From: Streptomyces sp. P3
GTDB taxonomy: Bacteria > Actinomycetota > Actinomycetes > Streptomycetales > Streptomycetaceae
DNA length: 64,000 nucleotides
Assembly (NCBI RefSeq): GCF_003032475.1
Contig: NZ_CP028369.1
Coordinates: forward strand, 2,294,001-2,358,000
Direction of reading: 5' to 3'
Part shown: positions 35,214 through 42,244 of the stretch, piece by piece
Position numbering within the stretch: position 1 is the stretch's first letter
Layout: the number at the start of each line of letters is the position of its first letter
The notes under the pieces: model-generated
Told to the model about the DNA's origin: nothing
The model's database searches: none
What the model saw: only the letters and a program-made list of their open reading frames with translations
Translations under genes and position numbers: made by a program

Positions 35214-35262
35214 CGGTCTTCCCCCACGTGCCTTCCGTTGTTGCCGGTCACCCCGCCACCCG

Positions 35263-36294
35263 TCACCGCCAGTCGCCGATCAGGACGAACGGAGCCCAGT
35301 AAAAGAATGATTCCCAGCCCGCCCGGTCCTTGGTGTCCAAAATCGCCTGGCGCAGCGCATCGGCCTTGAGTCCGTCCGGTCGTCCGAGCAGATGGGTGTA
35401 GAACCTTTCCATGAGGAAAGCGGTGGATTCATCGGCTACTGCCCATAAACTGACCAAGACGGATGACGCCCGAGCATAAAGAAAGGCTCGGGTCAGGCCG
35501 ATGAGTTCGTCGCCGGGGTGATTCTCGCTGACTCCGGTTTCGCAAGCGCTCAACGTCACCAGGTCGGTGTCGATTGCGTCCAGGCCGAATACGTCGGCTG
35601 CCGTCATCACATCGGTCCCGGCCAGCTGGATGCCGGACTCCAGTGCGTTCGCCCGGTGGAATTCGGCGTGACCGGCGATGTGGATGATGTCCGCGCCGGT
35701 CACCTCGCGTATCAGGTTCTCCCGGGTGACCCGATCGCCGAGAAGCGGTTCGCTCCCCAGCAGTTCGCCGATGCGCGCCGCTTCCACCCGGGCCTGCGGA
35801 AGATTGCACCGGGAATCGGCGAACACCGCCGCGCCCCAACCGGACCGGGCGGGGCCGGACGGCCGACGGCGTGACCGGCAGTGATGCAGTACCGAGGCAC
35901 TCGGGCTGTAGACCACGGGATTGCGCTCGATCAGGTAGGCGCCGTCGATGCGCAGTGCGTGTAGCGGGAGGTAGTGCAACCGGCCGTGCGGAATGAGGCA
36001 GATGATGTCATCCGGCTGGGCCCAGCGACTCAGCGGCTGGATCAGGAAGTCATAGGCATGCCACTGGTCTTCCATGCCGTAGTCGAACATGGCTCGCACG
36101 GTGTGATGCGAAGAGAAATTCGCGTCGATGAACAACGTCAACTCGGCTTCGTCAACGGTCAGCGCCACCATCTCCGGGCGGTCCCAGTCCTTTCGCACCC
36201 CGAAGACGAGCAAACCGTCATCGAAAGCTGCGTACTCGACGAGCAGCACTCCTCTTCCGGACAAGGCACGCCTTCCCCCAGGGCAACCAGGCAC
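35263..36294 (-). CDS. stand-alone CHAT-domain caspase-like protease
   Basis: The protein has 343 aa from the GTG at 36294, and a GTG at 36249 (codon 16) is an alternative. The CHAT fold is complete: GVLLVEYAAFDDGLLVFGV (first strands), DDIICLIPHGRLHYLPLHAL, PVVYSPSASVL, catalytic His209 in IIHIAGHAEFH, catalytic Cys251 in VTLSACETG, then LTRAFLYARASSVLVSLWAV and the C-terminal WAPFVLIGD. It begins exactly where a fused TPR-CHAT protein would pass from TPR to protease. It is the first gene of a four-gene minus-strand operon that ends with the matching TPR half. CHAT proteases act in several bacterial conflict and cell-death systems. Confidence 0.9.
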   Translation of the reverse strand: MPGCPGGRRALSGRGVLLVEYAAFDDGLLVFGVRKDWDRPEMVALTVDEAELTLFIDANFSSHHTVRAMFDYGMEDQWHAYDFLIQPLSRWAQPDDIICLIPHGRLHYLPLHALRIDGAYLIERNPVVYSPSASVLHHCRSRRRPSGPARSGWGAAVFADSRCNLPQARVEAARIGELLGSEPLLGDRVTRENLIREVTGADIIHIAGHAEFHRANALESGIQLAGTDVMTAADVFGLDAIDTDLVTLSACETGVSENHPGDELIGLTRAFLYARASSVLVSLWAVADESTAFLMERFYTHLLGRPDGLKADALRQAILDTKDRAGWESFFYWAPFVLIGDWR

Positions 36295-36399
36295 TCATGC
36301 TATCGGCGGCGCGCTGGCCGTGAAGGGCATTTGAGGCATCCCGCACCGCCCCAGGGGGTGGTGGTCGTGAGCTGGGGCATGGTGGTTGTGTGCTGGGGT

Positions 36400-37107
36400 C
36401 GTGACCTGTAGTGATCGGAGGGCCTCCGGCGCTCGCGACGTGGGCGCGGAAGCGGTCCGTGGACCGCCACACCTTCAGCTCAGCGCGCGGAGGCGGAATC
36501 GTCCTGTCGACCATGACCAGTCCGAAGGCCGCGAGCATCAGCAGCACGTCCTCACACATCCGCACCGTGCAGTCCCGTTTGAGGCGGCCACTCGATGTCA
36601 GAGCGACCTGTTTGCGGTTGGTGGCGTACTCACGCCATGCCTCGCCGAGCCCGCCGTCGAGCGTGATCTCTTCTGCCTCGATAGCCGCCGCGTGTTCGCG
36701 TACGAGACGGTCGACATCCAGGGCGGTGACGCGCCGAGTACCTGGCTCGCGCACCGCACGAGGGGTCGGATAGCACCAAGCTGTCGCTCCGCCGAGAGCC
36801 AGCCCGTACACCAGCCGATCAGCTGTTCCGCGGATGCGGAGCCAGTGGCTGGTGTCCGTCACCGCCAGGGGCTAGGTGGGTTCGGCGATCAGCACGAGGC
36901 CCGCTGAGCGATCGGCGGTCAGCACCCGAAGTCCGAGGCCGTCGGCCGTCTCGTCGAAGGCAGTGCGCAGGTCAGGGTCGGTGTGGAAGCGGTCAGGAGT
37001 CGGCTGTAGAGGTCGTGGCGGGCTGGGGACATGGCGGGGTCGAGGCCGTACCTGAGAGTGCGGGATGTGGCGTTCCGCTGGTCTTGTCATCGCTCGCTGA
37101 TTGACCC
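36400..37107 (-). pseudogene. degraded gene behind DUF397, truncated at the CHAT operon
   Basis: Protein-like sequence runs through at least two frames on the minus strand. One frame gives YGLDPAMSPARHDLYSRLL at about 37050-36985. Another gives DLRTAFDETADGLGLRVLTADRSAGLVLIAEP, ending at 36872. Nine bases on, a GTG-started frame (36862) gives SADRLVYGLALGG-like sequence and KVWRSTDRFRAHVAS to about 36420. Beyond that the frame runs on as low-complexity sequence into the CHAT start. This looks like one or two decayed genes of unknown family. An ATGA overlap with DUF397 shows the original coupling. Confidence 0.5.
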
Positions 37108-37338
37108 GTTGGCGATCCCGCTAACCAGCGCGCCCATCGCCGACTTCGAGAACAGCAACGGACGACGGTCGATGTCCTTGGAGTCTCGCACTGCGGCGTG
37201 TTCGCCCAGCTCCGCGACTTCCACGCAGTCGTTCGCCCCCCCGCTGTATGAGCTCTTCCGCCACCGCGCGTGTGTGAGATCGACGTCGTGTGGAGCTGCC
37301 GTGACGTCGTGCGTGGCGGCCATGCTGGGCGTGCTCAC
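37087..37338 (-). CDS. DUF397 protein
   Basis: This 83-aa protein has the family core ARWRKSSYSGGANDCVEVAELGEHAAVRDSKD. DUF397 proteins are small partners of the XRE/DUF5753 regulator encoded just upstream (an ATGA overlap here). In Streptomyces such pairs can behave as developmental regulators (BldB/WhiJ-type arrangements) or as toxin-antitoxin-like units. The gene order regulator-then-DUF397 is the standard one. Confidence 0.85.
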   Translation of the reverse strand: MSTPSMAATHDVTAAPHDVDLTHARWRKSSYSGGANDCVEVAELGEHAAVRDSKDIDRRPLLFSKSAMGALVSGIANGSISER

Positions 37339-38216
37339 TCTTCGAGCTCCTTGCTGATGCGTGCGATGTGGGTGCGAGTCTCCGACGGGTCGAGGGCGCT
37401 GTCTTTCAACTGATCGAAGATGTCCGTGTAGTTGGCCACGTCCTCAGGGGACTCCAGATACACGGAGTTCTTGGGATTCTCAAGCCACACCAGGTCCGGC
37501 GTCGGGTGCGGGAAGGTCAGGATGACGAACGGGCCGTACAGCCCGGGATGCGCGCCGAGCGAGAACGGCAGCAGCTGTACCGTGACGTTCGGCTGCTCGC
37601 TCGCCTCCACCAACTTCCGCATCTGGTCGCGCATCACTTCGACGGAGCCGACCGTCCTCCGCAGCACGGCTTCGTCGAGGATTGCCCAGAACCTGGCTGG
37701 GGTCTCACCACCCAAGCGGCTGTTCTGCCGCTCCATGCGGACCCTGACCAGGGACTCGACCTGCGGCGCGGACAGGTCCTTCCTCATCTGGGAGATCACG
37801 GCACGCGCGTAGTCCTCGCTCTGGAGCAGCCCCGGCACGAGCATCGGCTGGTAGCTGGCGAGATGCGTCGCGCCGGCCTCCAGCGCAAGGTAGCCGTCGT
37901 AGCGGGTCGGGGTGAGCACCGTCGAGTACTTGCGCCACCAGGGCTTTTGCTGCTCCTTGTCCGCCCGTACGAGGTCGAGCACGTCGGCCCGCCGGTGCTC
38001 GTCGTCGACGCCGTACAGGTCCAGTAGTGCCCGGACGAGGACCGGTGTTGTACCGCGCTCGCCGTTCTCGATCCGGCTCAGCGACCCCTGGTTGACCTCC
38101 AGTTGGTCGGCGACCTCGGTGAGGGTGAGCCCGGTCGCGTCACGTAGTTCCTTCAGCCGTGCCGCGAGCTGTCGCCGGTACACCGACTGCGGGACCAGGC
38201 TTCTCTTCAAGGCCAT
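37335..38216 (-). CDS. XRE-family regulator with DUF5753 (WhiJ-like)
   Basis: The 293-aa protein has an N-terminal HTH (RLKELRDATGLTLTEVADQLEVNQGSLSRIENGERG, residues 19-53) and a C-terminal DUF5753 domain (about 100-275) with WWRKY...LEAGATHLASYQPMLVPGLLQSEDYARAV, typical of Scr1/WhiJ-type regulators. The ATG at 38216 starts a basic leader (MALKRSLVPQSVYRRQLA). It overlaps the DUF397 gene, and the two proteins probably act together. A divergent TPR regulator gene begins 221 bp away. Confidence 0.88.
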   Translation of the reverse strand: MALKRSLVPQSVYRRQLAARLKELRDATGLTLTEVADQLEVNQGSLSRIENGERGTTPVLVRALLDLYGVDDEHRRADVLDLVRADKEQQKPWWRKYSTVLTPTRYDGYLALEAGATHLASYQPMLVPGLLQSEDYARAVISQMRKDLSAPQVESLVRVRMERQNSRLGGETPARFWAILDEAVLRRTVGSVEVMRDQMRKLVEASEQPNVTVQLLPFSLGAHPGLYGPFVILTFPHPTPDLVWLENPKNSVYLESPEDVANYTDIFDQLKDSALDPSETRTHIARISKELEE

Positions 38217-38437
38217 GCCGGAAGTCTCTCCGTACCGGTGACATCTCTACAACCCATACGGGTCAACTTCACCAGACATATTGCCTAGTTGACGGTTGCA
38301 TCGGCATGCTGTCAGAAGTCACGGCGCTCGTTCGTACGGGCGTACGCCGCAGCCGACCGATGGGCGCGCAGGCCACGACCTCGCTACCGGCACGCGCCTT
38401 CGCGTCGGTCCTGCACGCCGCACCAGGAGGGTGGGCC

Positions 38438-39778
38438 ATGCCACGGACAACGCTGCTCCGGCAGCTGCTCCAGCAACTGCACCTGACGACGCACGAGGCT
38501 TTCGCCGCCCAGTATGTGCGGGCCGCCGCCCGGCTGGCAGAGCTCGACCGAGACCCCCGCCTGGCCTCCCTCCAGGTTTCTCCACGCCAGTTCGACCGCT
38601 GGTACGGCGGAGAGTTGCTGACTCTGCCCCGACCTGACGCCTGCCGAGTTCTGGAGCACATGCTGGGCAGACCCGTGTCCGAGCTGTTCTCCACGGCGTA
38701 CAACGGCGACTCCGTGCACGACCGCGACGAGGGGTCGAGCACGGGCCAGCAGGCGACGAGTGCGCCTCCGCCACGTGAGGACGACGAGAACCCACTGGAC
38801 ATCGTCACCCGGACCCGGCAGCTCACGGCCAGCAACGCCGACGACGCGACGCTCGCCTTCCTCGACTCCTCCCTGGAGGGCATCGCCAGCCGATACGAAC
38901 AGGACGGGCCGTACCTCCTCCGCCCCCAGGCCCGCCAGGTACGGCAGCTCGCCCACACCCTCCTCGACGGCCGCCAGCCTCCACGCGCACGCCGGGAGCT
39001 CTTCCGCGTCGCTGCCCGCGCCTCCGGCCTGCTCGGCTACATGGCGGTGAACACGGGCGACTTCGCGCTCTCGGAGGCGTACTGCACCGAAGCGCGGGAT
39101 CTCAGCCGTGAGATCGGTGACCTGGATACCGACCTCTGGGCGTGTGGGACCCTCTCCTTCGGCCTCTACTACGCTGGCCGGTACGACGATGCGGACGCCT
39201 GCGCGGCCGCGGCCGTCGAGCGAGCTCCGCGCCACGCCCAGTCCATCCGCTTGCTCGCCAACGGCAGGGCCCGGGCCCTCGGCAAGACCGGCGACCGGCG
39301 TGCCGTTGAGCAGGCCGTCGGACAGGCACTCCGCCTCTCCGACCTCCATGAGGTACCCGTCGGGCTGACCTCCTGCATCTCCTTCGAGCCGTACGGACGG
39401 GCCCGGACGCTGGCCAACGCCGTCACGTCACACGTGGCGCTGCGCAACACGGCGCAGGTACTGCACGACGCCGAGCACCTCGACGATCTGGTGGAGCACT
39501 CGGTCTCCTCTTGGAGCCGCTCTCTCGTGCGCCTCGACGTCGCCACCGCGCTGCTGCAGCAGCGCACGCCCGACATCGCCCACGCGATGGCGCTGGGCCG
39601 TGAGGCCCTGCGGTTTTGCGGGGACTCGCCGATCAGCTCCGTCTACCAACGCTCCCGTGACCTGCATGAGCAGGCCGGCCCGTGGCGTGATCACTCGGCG
39701 GTACGCGATTATGGCGAGGAGTTCCGGACCTGGAGCTCGCAGCCAGCGGCCCTGGCCATGGCGTCATCCGCGTCGTAG
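38438..39778 (+). CDS. HTH/TPR-like transcriptional regulator
   Basis: The ATG at 38438 is preceded by AGGAGGG and gives 446 aa. The first 85 residues (FAAQYVRAAARLAEL...LQVSPRQFDRWYGGELLTLPRPDACRVLEHMLGRPVSELF) are the Streptomyces variant of an XRE-like HTH. Helical repeats resembling TPRs follow from about 160 to 410 (GDFALSEAYCTEARDLSREIGDLD). Such proteins are common next to RiPP and other specialised clusters and are thought to respond to small peptides or ligands. It may control the downstream genes. It is divergent from the XRE/DUF397 pair. Confidence 0.7.
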   Translation: MPRTTLLRQLLQQLHLTTHEAFAAQYVRAAARLAELDRDPRLASLQVSPRQFDRWYGGELLTLPRPDACRVLEHMLGRPVSELFSTAYNGDSVHDRDEGSSTGQQATSAPPPREDDENPLDIVTRTRQLTASNADDATLAFLDSSLEGIASRYEQDGPYLLRPQARQVRQLAHTLLDGRQPPRARRELFRVAARASGLLGYMAVNTGDFALSEAYCTEARDLSREIGDLDTDLWACGTLSFGLYYAGRYDDADACAAAAVERAPRHAQSIRLLANGRARALGKTGDRRAVEQAVGQALRLSDLHEVPVGLTSCISFEPYGRARTLANAVTSHVALRNTAQVLHDAEHLDDLVEHSVSSWSRSLVRLDVATALLQQRTPDIAHAMALGREALRFCGDSPISSVYQRSRDLHEQAGPWRDHSAVRDYGEEFRTWSSQPAALAMASSAS

Positions 39779-39833
39779 ACGCCGTCGGTGTCGTCGTGCT
39801 CCGGGGCAGTGTGAAGCCGAAGGAGTCCGACGG

Positions 39834-40538
39834 GTGCCCCTGCTCAGCGCCGATCCCGCCGCGTTCCCCGCCGAGCCCCCTGCCGACACGCATGATCCGG
39901 CGGTCACCGCGGCCCACGACTGGGCGGCGTTCAGCGCACTCGACGAGATGACCGACCACTGGGCACGCCCCGGCTGGTCGGACGGCAGCCGGGCGTACTA
40001 CTGGATGCTGACCTTCCCGGATGATCAGCGGCTCGCAACTCTCGCCGGGCACTGCCAGGAGGAGCTGGCCCTCCTCGGCCTCGACCCGGTGCCGACGGAC
40101 GGACTGCACATCACCCTCGCCCGAGTCGGAACGCCCGGCGTCGTCACCCCCGGCCAGCTGGACAGCCTGGCGCAGGACGCCGAGGCGCTGCTGCCCTCCG
40201 CGTTCTCCGTACGCGCCATGCCGCTGGCCGGATCCCGAGGCGCCGTCCGCCTGTCCCTCGGCCCCTGGGAACCCCTGCTCCGGCTGCACCACGCGCTGGC
40301 CAAGGCAGGGAGCAGCGTCGGTCTGCCCCCGAAGAAGCCGACGTCCGCATTCCGGCCGCACCTGAGCCTCGCGTACAACAACCGCCGACGCCCCGCGGCC
40401 CCAGTCGTGGAGGCGGTCTCAAGCCTCCGCGCTCTCCCCGCCGTCGAACTCTCCGTGTCCGCCGTCCAGTTGGTGAAGCTCCGCCGTGAGGGGCGGACGT
40501 ACCGCTGGGATGTACGGAGGAACGTCACGCTCGTGTAG
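39834..40538 (+). CDS. 2'-5' RNA ligase / cyclic phosphodiesterase family (2H) protein
   Basis: This 234-aa protein starts at a GTG with AAGGAG upstream. The two HxT/S motifs of the 2H superfamily are LHITLA (about residue 85) and FRPHLSLAY (about 180). Such enzymes act on 2'-5' bonds or 2',3'-cyclic phosphates of RNA, and bacterial members have varied or unknown substrates. The 3' end overlaps the convergent HATPase gene by 120 bp. It follows the HTH/TPR gene by 55 bp, so the two may form an operon. Confidence 0.75.
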   Translation: MPLLSADPAAFPAEPPADTHDPAVTAAHDWAAFSALDEMTDHWARPGWSDGSRAYYWMLTFPDDQRLATLAGHCQEELALLGLDPVPTDGLHITLARVGTPGVVTPGQLDSLAQDAEALLPSAFSVRAMPLAGSRGAVRLSLGPWEPLLRLHHALAKAGSSVGLPPKKPTSAFRPHLSLAYNNRRRPAAPVVEAVSSLRALPAVELSVSAVQLVKLRREGRTYRWDVRRNVTLV

Positions 40539-40979
40539 CCCGCTGGCGTCCAGGGCGAGAATTACGACCACTTCCTTGCCGATCGCGGTCGGCCGGACGG
40601 ACCACGCGGAGGCCAACTCCCCGACGAGCAGCAGTCCGAGACCACTGCCCGTCAACTCGTTCACCGACTCCTCCGCGGAGCGTGCCCGGACTCTGGAGAC
40701 ATCCCGTCCCGCGTCATGGATGCGCAGTACCGCCACGTCTCGGTAGACCTCCACACACATGTAGTCCGGTCCGCCGGCTGTGTGTCTGAGCGCGTTTCCC
40801 ACGAGCTCCGAGGCGATCAGAACGGCGTCGTCGACCCGCTCGGGCGCGGCACGTCCTTCGAGGAGCTCTCGTACGTGTCTGCGCGCGAGGCCCGAAGGCT
40901 CGGTGCAATCGGCCAGCTTCACCCAATGACGCCGTACTGGCGTCCGCCTGCAGAGGCGCTCTTCGTCCACCGCGTCCAT
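40419..40979 (-). CDS. RsbW-like ATP-binding (HATPase) regulatory protein
   Basis: This 186-aa protein (ATG 40979) is a single GHKL ATPase domain of the anti-sigma-factor kinase kind. An N box (VLIASELVGNALRHT, about 66-80), VLRIHDAGRD and GSGLGLLLVGELASAW (about 119-134) are visible. Small proteins of this kind are abundant in Streptomyces, often near XRE/DUF397 pairs, as here. The last 40 residues lie antisense to the end of the 2H-family gene. No cognate sigma factor is adjacent. Confidence 0.75.
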   Translation of the reverse strand: MDAVDEERLCRRTPVRRHWVKLADCTEPSGLARRHVRELLEGRAAPERVDDAVLIASELVGNALRHTAGGPDYMCVEVYRDVAVLRIHDAGRDVSRVRARSAEESVNELTGSGLGLLLVGELASAWSVRPTAIGKEVVVILALDASGLHERDVPPYIPAVRPPLTAELHQLDGGHGEFDGGESAEA

Positions 40980-41191
40980 CGCCGCTTCTCGTTTCCGCTT
41001 GGCACTGGACCGATCAGCCTCGCCACGCGTGAGGCGCGGCGGTACGCCGCGGCTCCGCCTCCTCGCGCGCCGCCGGACGGCGGACAAACGGCGTGCTGAC
41101 GGCGTACCGCCGCCGACTGCCCCCGACGAGGCTCTTCGTCGAGGCGCCGGACCCTTGGCGTCTCGGCTCACCTGGCTGGAGGTAACGCGGA

Positions 41192-41599
41192 ATGAGCGGC
41201 AGTGCGAGGCAGACCGCACCACACGAGGTGCCCCCGGACACGCGCCTGGTGTTGTACGCCTGTCTGCCCGCGTCACTCGGTGGGGCCGCCGACCACAGCG
41301 TGGCCAGCGCACGGCGCTACGTGGCCGATGCCGGCTGGGAGGCGATCGAGACGTACGTCGACCGGGCGGCACCGTTCGGAAGCCGCGCCCTGTGCGAGGG
41401 CTGGCACACCGCTCTGGCCACGGTCGAGCAGGGGAAGGCGGCCGGGATCGTCACCCCTCTGCTCGTGATGCTGGGGCATCTGGATGAGGACAAGTCGAAC
41501 CTCGCTGCCTGGCAGGCTCGGACCGGAGCGCTGATCACGACCCCGTGGGCGGTCGTCGATGCCCCAGGCGCCACGGTCGCACGGAGGTCGGCGGCGTGA
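41192..41599 (+). CDS. resolvase-like protein without the catalytic serine motif
   Basis: This 135-aa protein has the layout of a serine-recombinase N-terminal domain: RLVLYACLPASLG, a helix with ARRYVADAGWEAIETYVDRA, then VEQGKAAGIVTPLLVML and WQARTGALITTPWAV. The Y-x-R-x-S active-site motif is not seen, and there is no DNA-binding tail. It is therefore probably not a recombinase. It is coupled to the 58-aa gene (TGATG overlap) and both lie upstream of the lanthipeptide precursor, so an accessory role there is possible. Confidence 0.5.
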   Translation: MSGSARQTAPHEVPPDTRLVLYACLPASLGGAADHSVASARRYVADAGWEAIETYVDRAAPFGSRALCEGWHTALATVEQGKAAGIVTPLLVMLGHLDEDKSNLAAWQARTGALITTPWAVVDAPGATVARRSAA

Positions 41600-41775
41600 T
41601 GGCCCGGATACGGCAACGGCCGCTCCCGCGGCTGCTCGGCCAGGTCGGATGGGTGCTGCGGCATCCGGCGACGTACGTCGGTCGGTTCGGCTTCGGCACC
41701 TTCCAGGTTCTGTTCCTGCCCGTCCTGGTGACCGGCACAACGTTGACCACGCTCTACGCGGGCCAGTTCCGGTAG
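41599..41775 (+). CDS. small protein with one hydrophobic segment
   Basis: This 58-aa protein is basic at the N-terminus (MARIRQRPLPRLLGQVGWVLRHP) with one hydrophobic stretch (FGTFQVLFLPVLVTGTTLTTLY, about 33-54). Its ATG overlaps the stop of the resolvase-like gene. No family is recognised. It could be a small membrane protein linked to the lanthipeptide genes that start 187 bp downstream. Confidence 0.4.
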   Translation: MARIRQRPLPRLLGQVGWVLRHPATYVGRFGFGTFQVLFLPVLVTGTTLTTLYAGQFR

Positions 41776-41796
41776 CCCCGGCCCGTGTCCTCGACC

Positions 41797-41855
41797 CCCC
41801 TCTCCGGATGCTCCGAATCCATATCCCCCACGGAATCCGGTCAACCGGAGAGGGG
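41797..41855. repeat. long-range inverted repeat upstream of the lanthipeptide precursor
   Basis: CCCCTCTCCGG (41797-41807) pairs with CCGGAGAGGGG (41845-41855) across a 37-nt loop, and GGATTCGG-like bases inside can extend the pairing. It may end the upstream transcript or structure the leader of the precursor gene. Confidence 0.45.
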
Positions 41856-41961
41856 CCGCACCCAAGGTGCGAACGCAGAAACCCGGCCCTTGCGGCAATC
41901 CATACGCAGGCCGGGCGGCACAACGAACCGTTCGGATCCTTCCGACAGAAGAGGAAGTGCG

Positions 41962-42165
41962 ATGACCGCAACCATGCTCACCCCGATCACAACGGCCACC
42001 ACCGGGGCGTCCGCTGCGACGGCCGCCCCCGGAGCGTCCGCCGACCCGTTCGACGTCGACCTGACGATCGTCACGGAGATCGGCGCCGACCTGCTCCCCA
42101 AGGCGTGCGGCACCGGCGACGGGTGTGCGCCGTCCTGCGCCTCGTCCTGCGCCAGCGCCGTCTGA
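41962..42165 (+). CDS. FxLD-family class I lanthipeptide precursor
   Basis: This 67-aa peptide starts at an ATG with GAGGAAG upstream. The leader (1-47) carries PFDVDLTIVTE, a variant of the class I FxLD leader box. The core (from about 48) is KACGTGDGCAPSCASSCASAV, with four cysteines and Ser/Thr residues placed for thioether rings. Adjacent LanB, LanC and an FxLD-type methyltransferase confirm the assignment. No protease or transporter is visible next to the cluster. Confidence 0.88.
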   Translation: MTATMLTPITTATTGASAATAAPGASADPFDVDLTIVTEIGADLLPKACGTGDGCAPSCASSCASAV

Positions 42166-42180
42166 CGGCGGCTCGTGCAG

Positions 42181-42210
42181 GGGGTCGGGGGCGCAGCCGC
42201 CCCCGACCCC
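42181..42210 (+). terminator. attenuator-like hairpin between precursor and lanB
   Basis: A perfect 13-bp stem (GGGGTCGGGGGCG, 42181-42193 and 42198-42210) with loop CAGC lies 15 bp after the precursor stop and 34 bp before the dehydratase start. Partial termination here would give more precursor than enzyme mRNA. Confidence 0.75.
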
Positions 42211-42244
42211 GCTCGTTCACAGCACTGACGGCGGAGGCATGGGG

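Noticed and set aside
41192..41599. Serine recombinase for the integrated element
   Set aside because: The Y-x-R-x-S active-site motif and the DNA-binding tail are missing, so it is listed only as resolvase-like.
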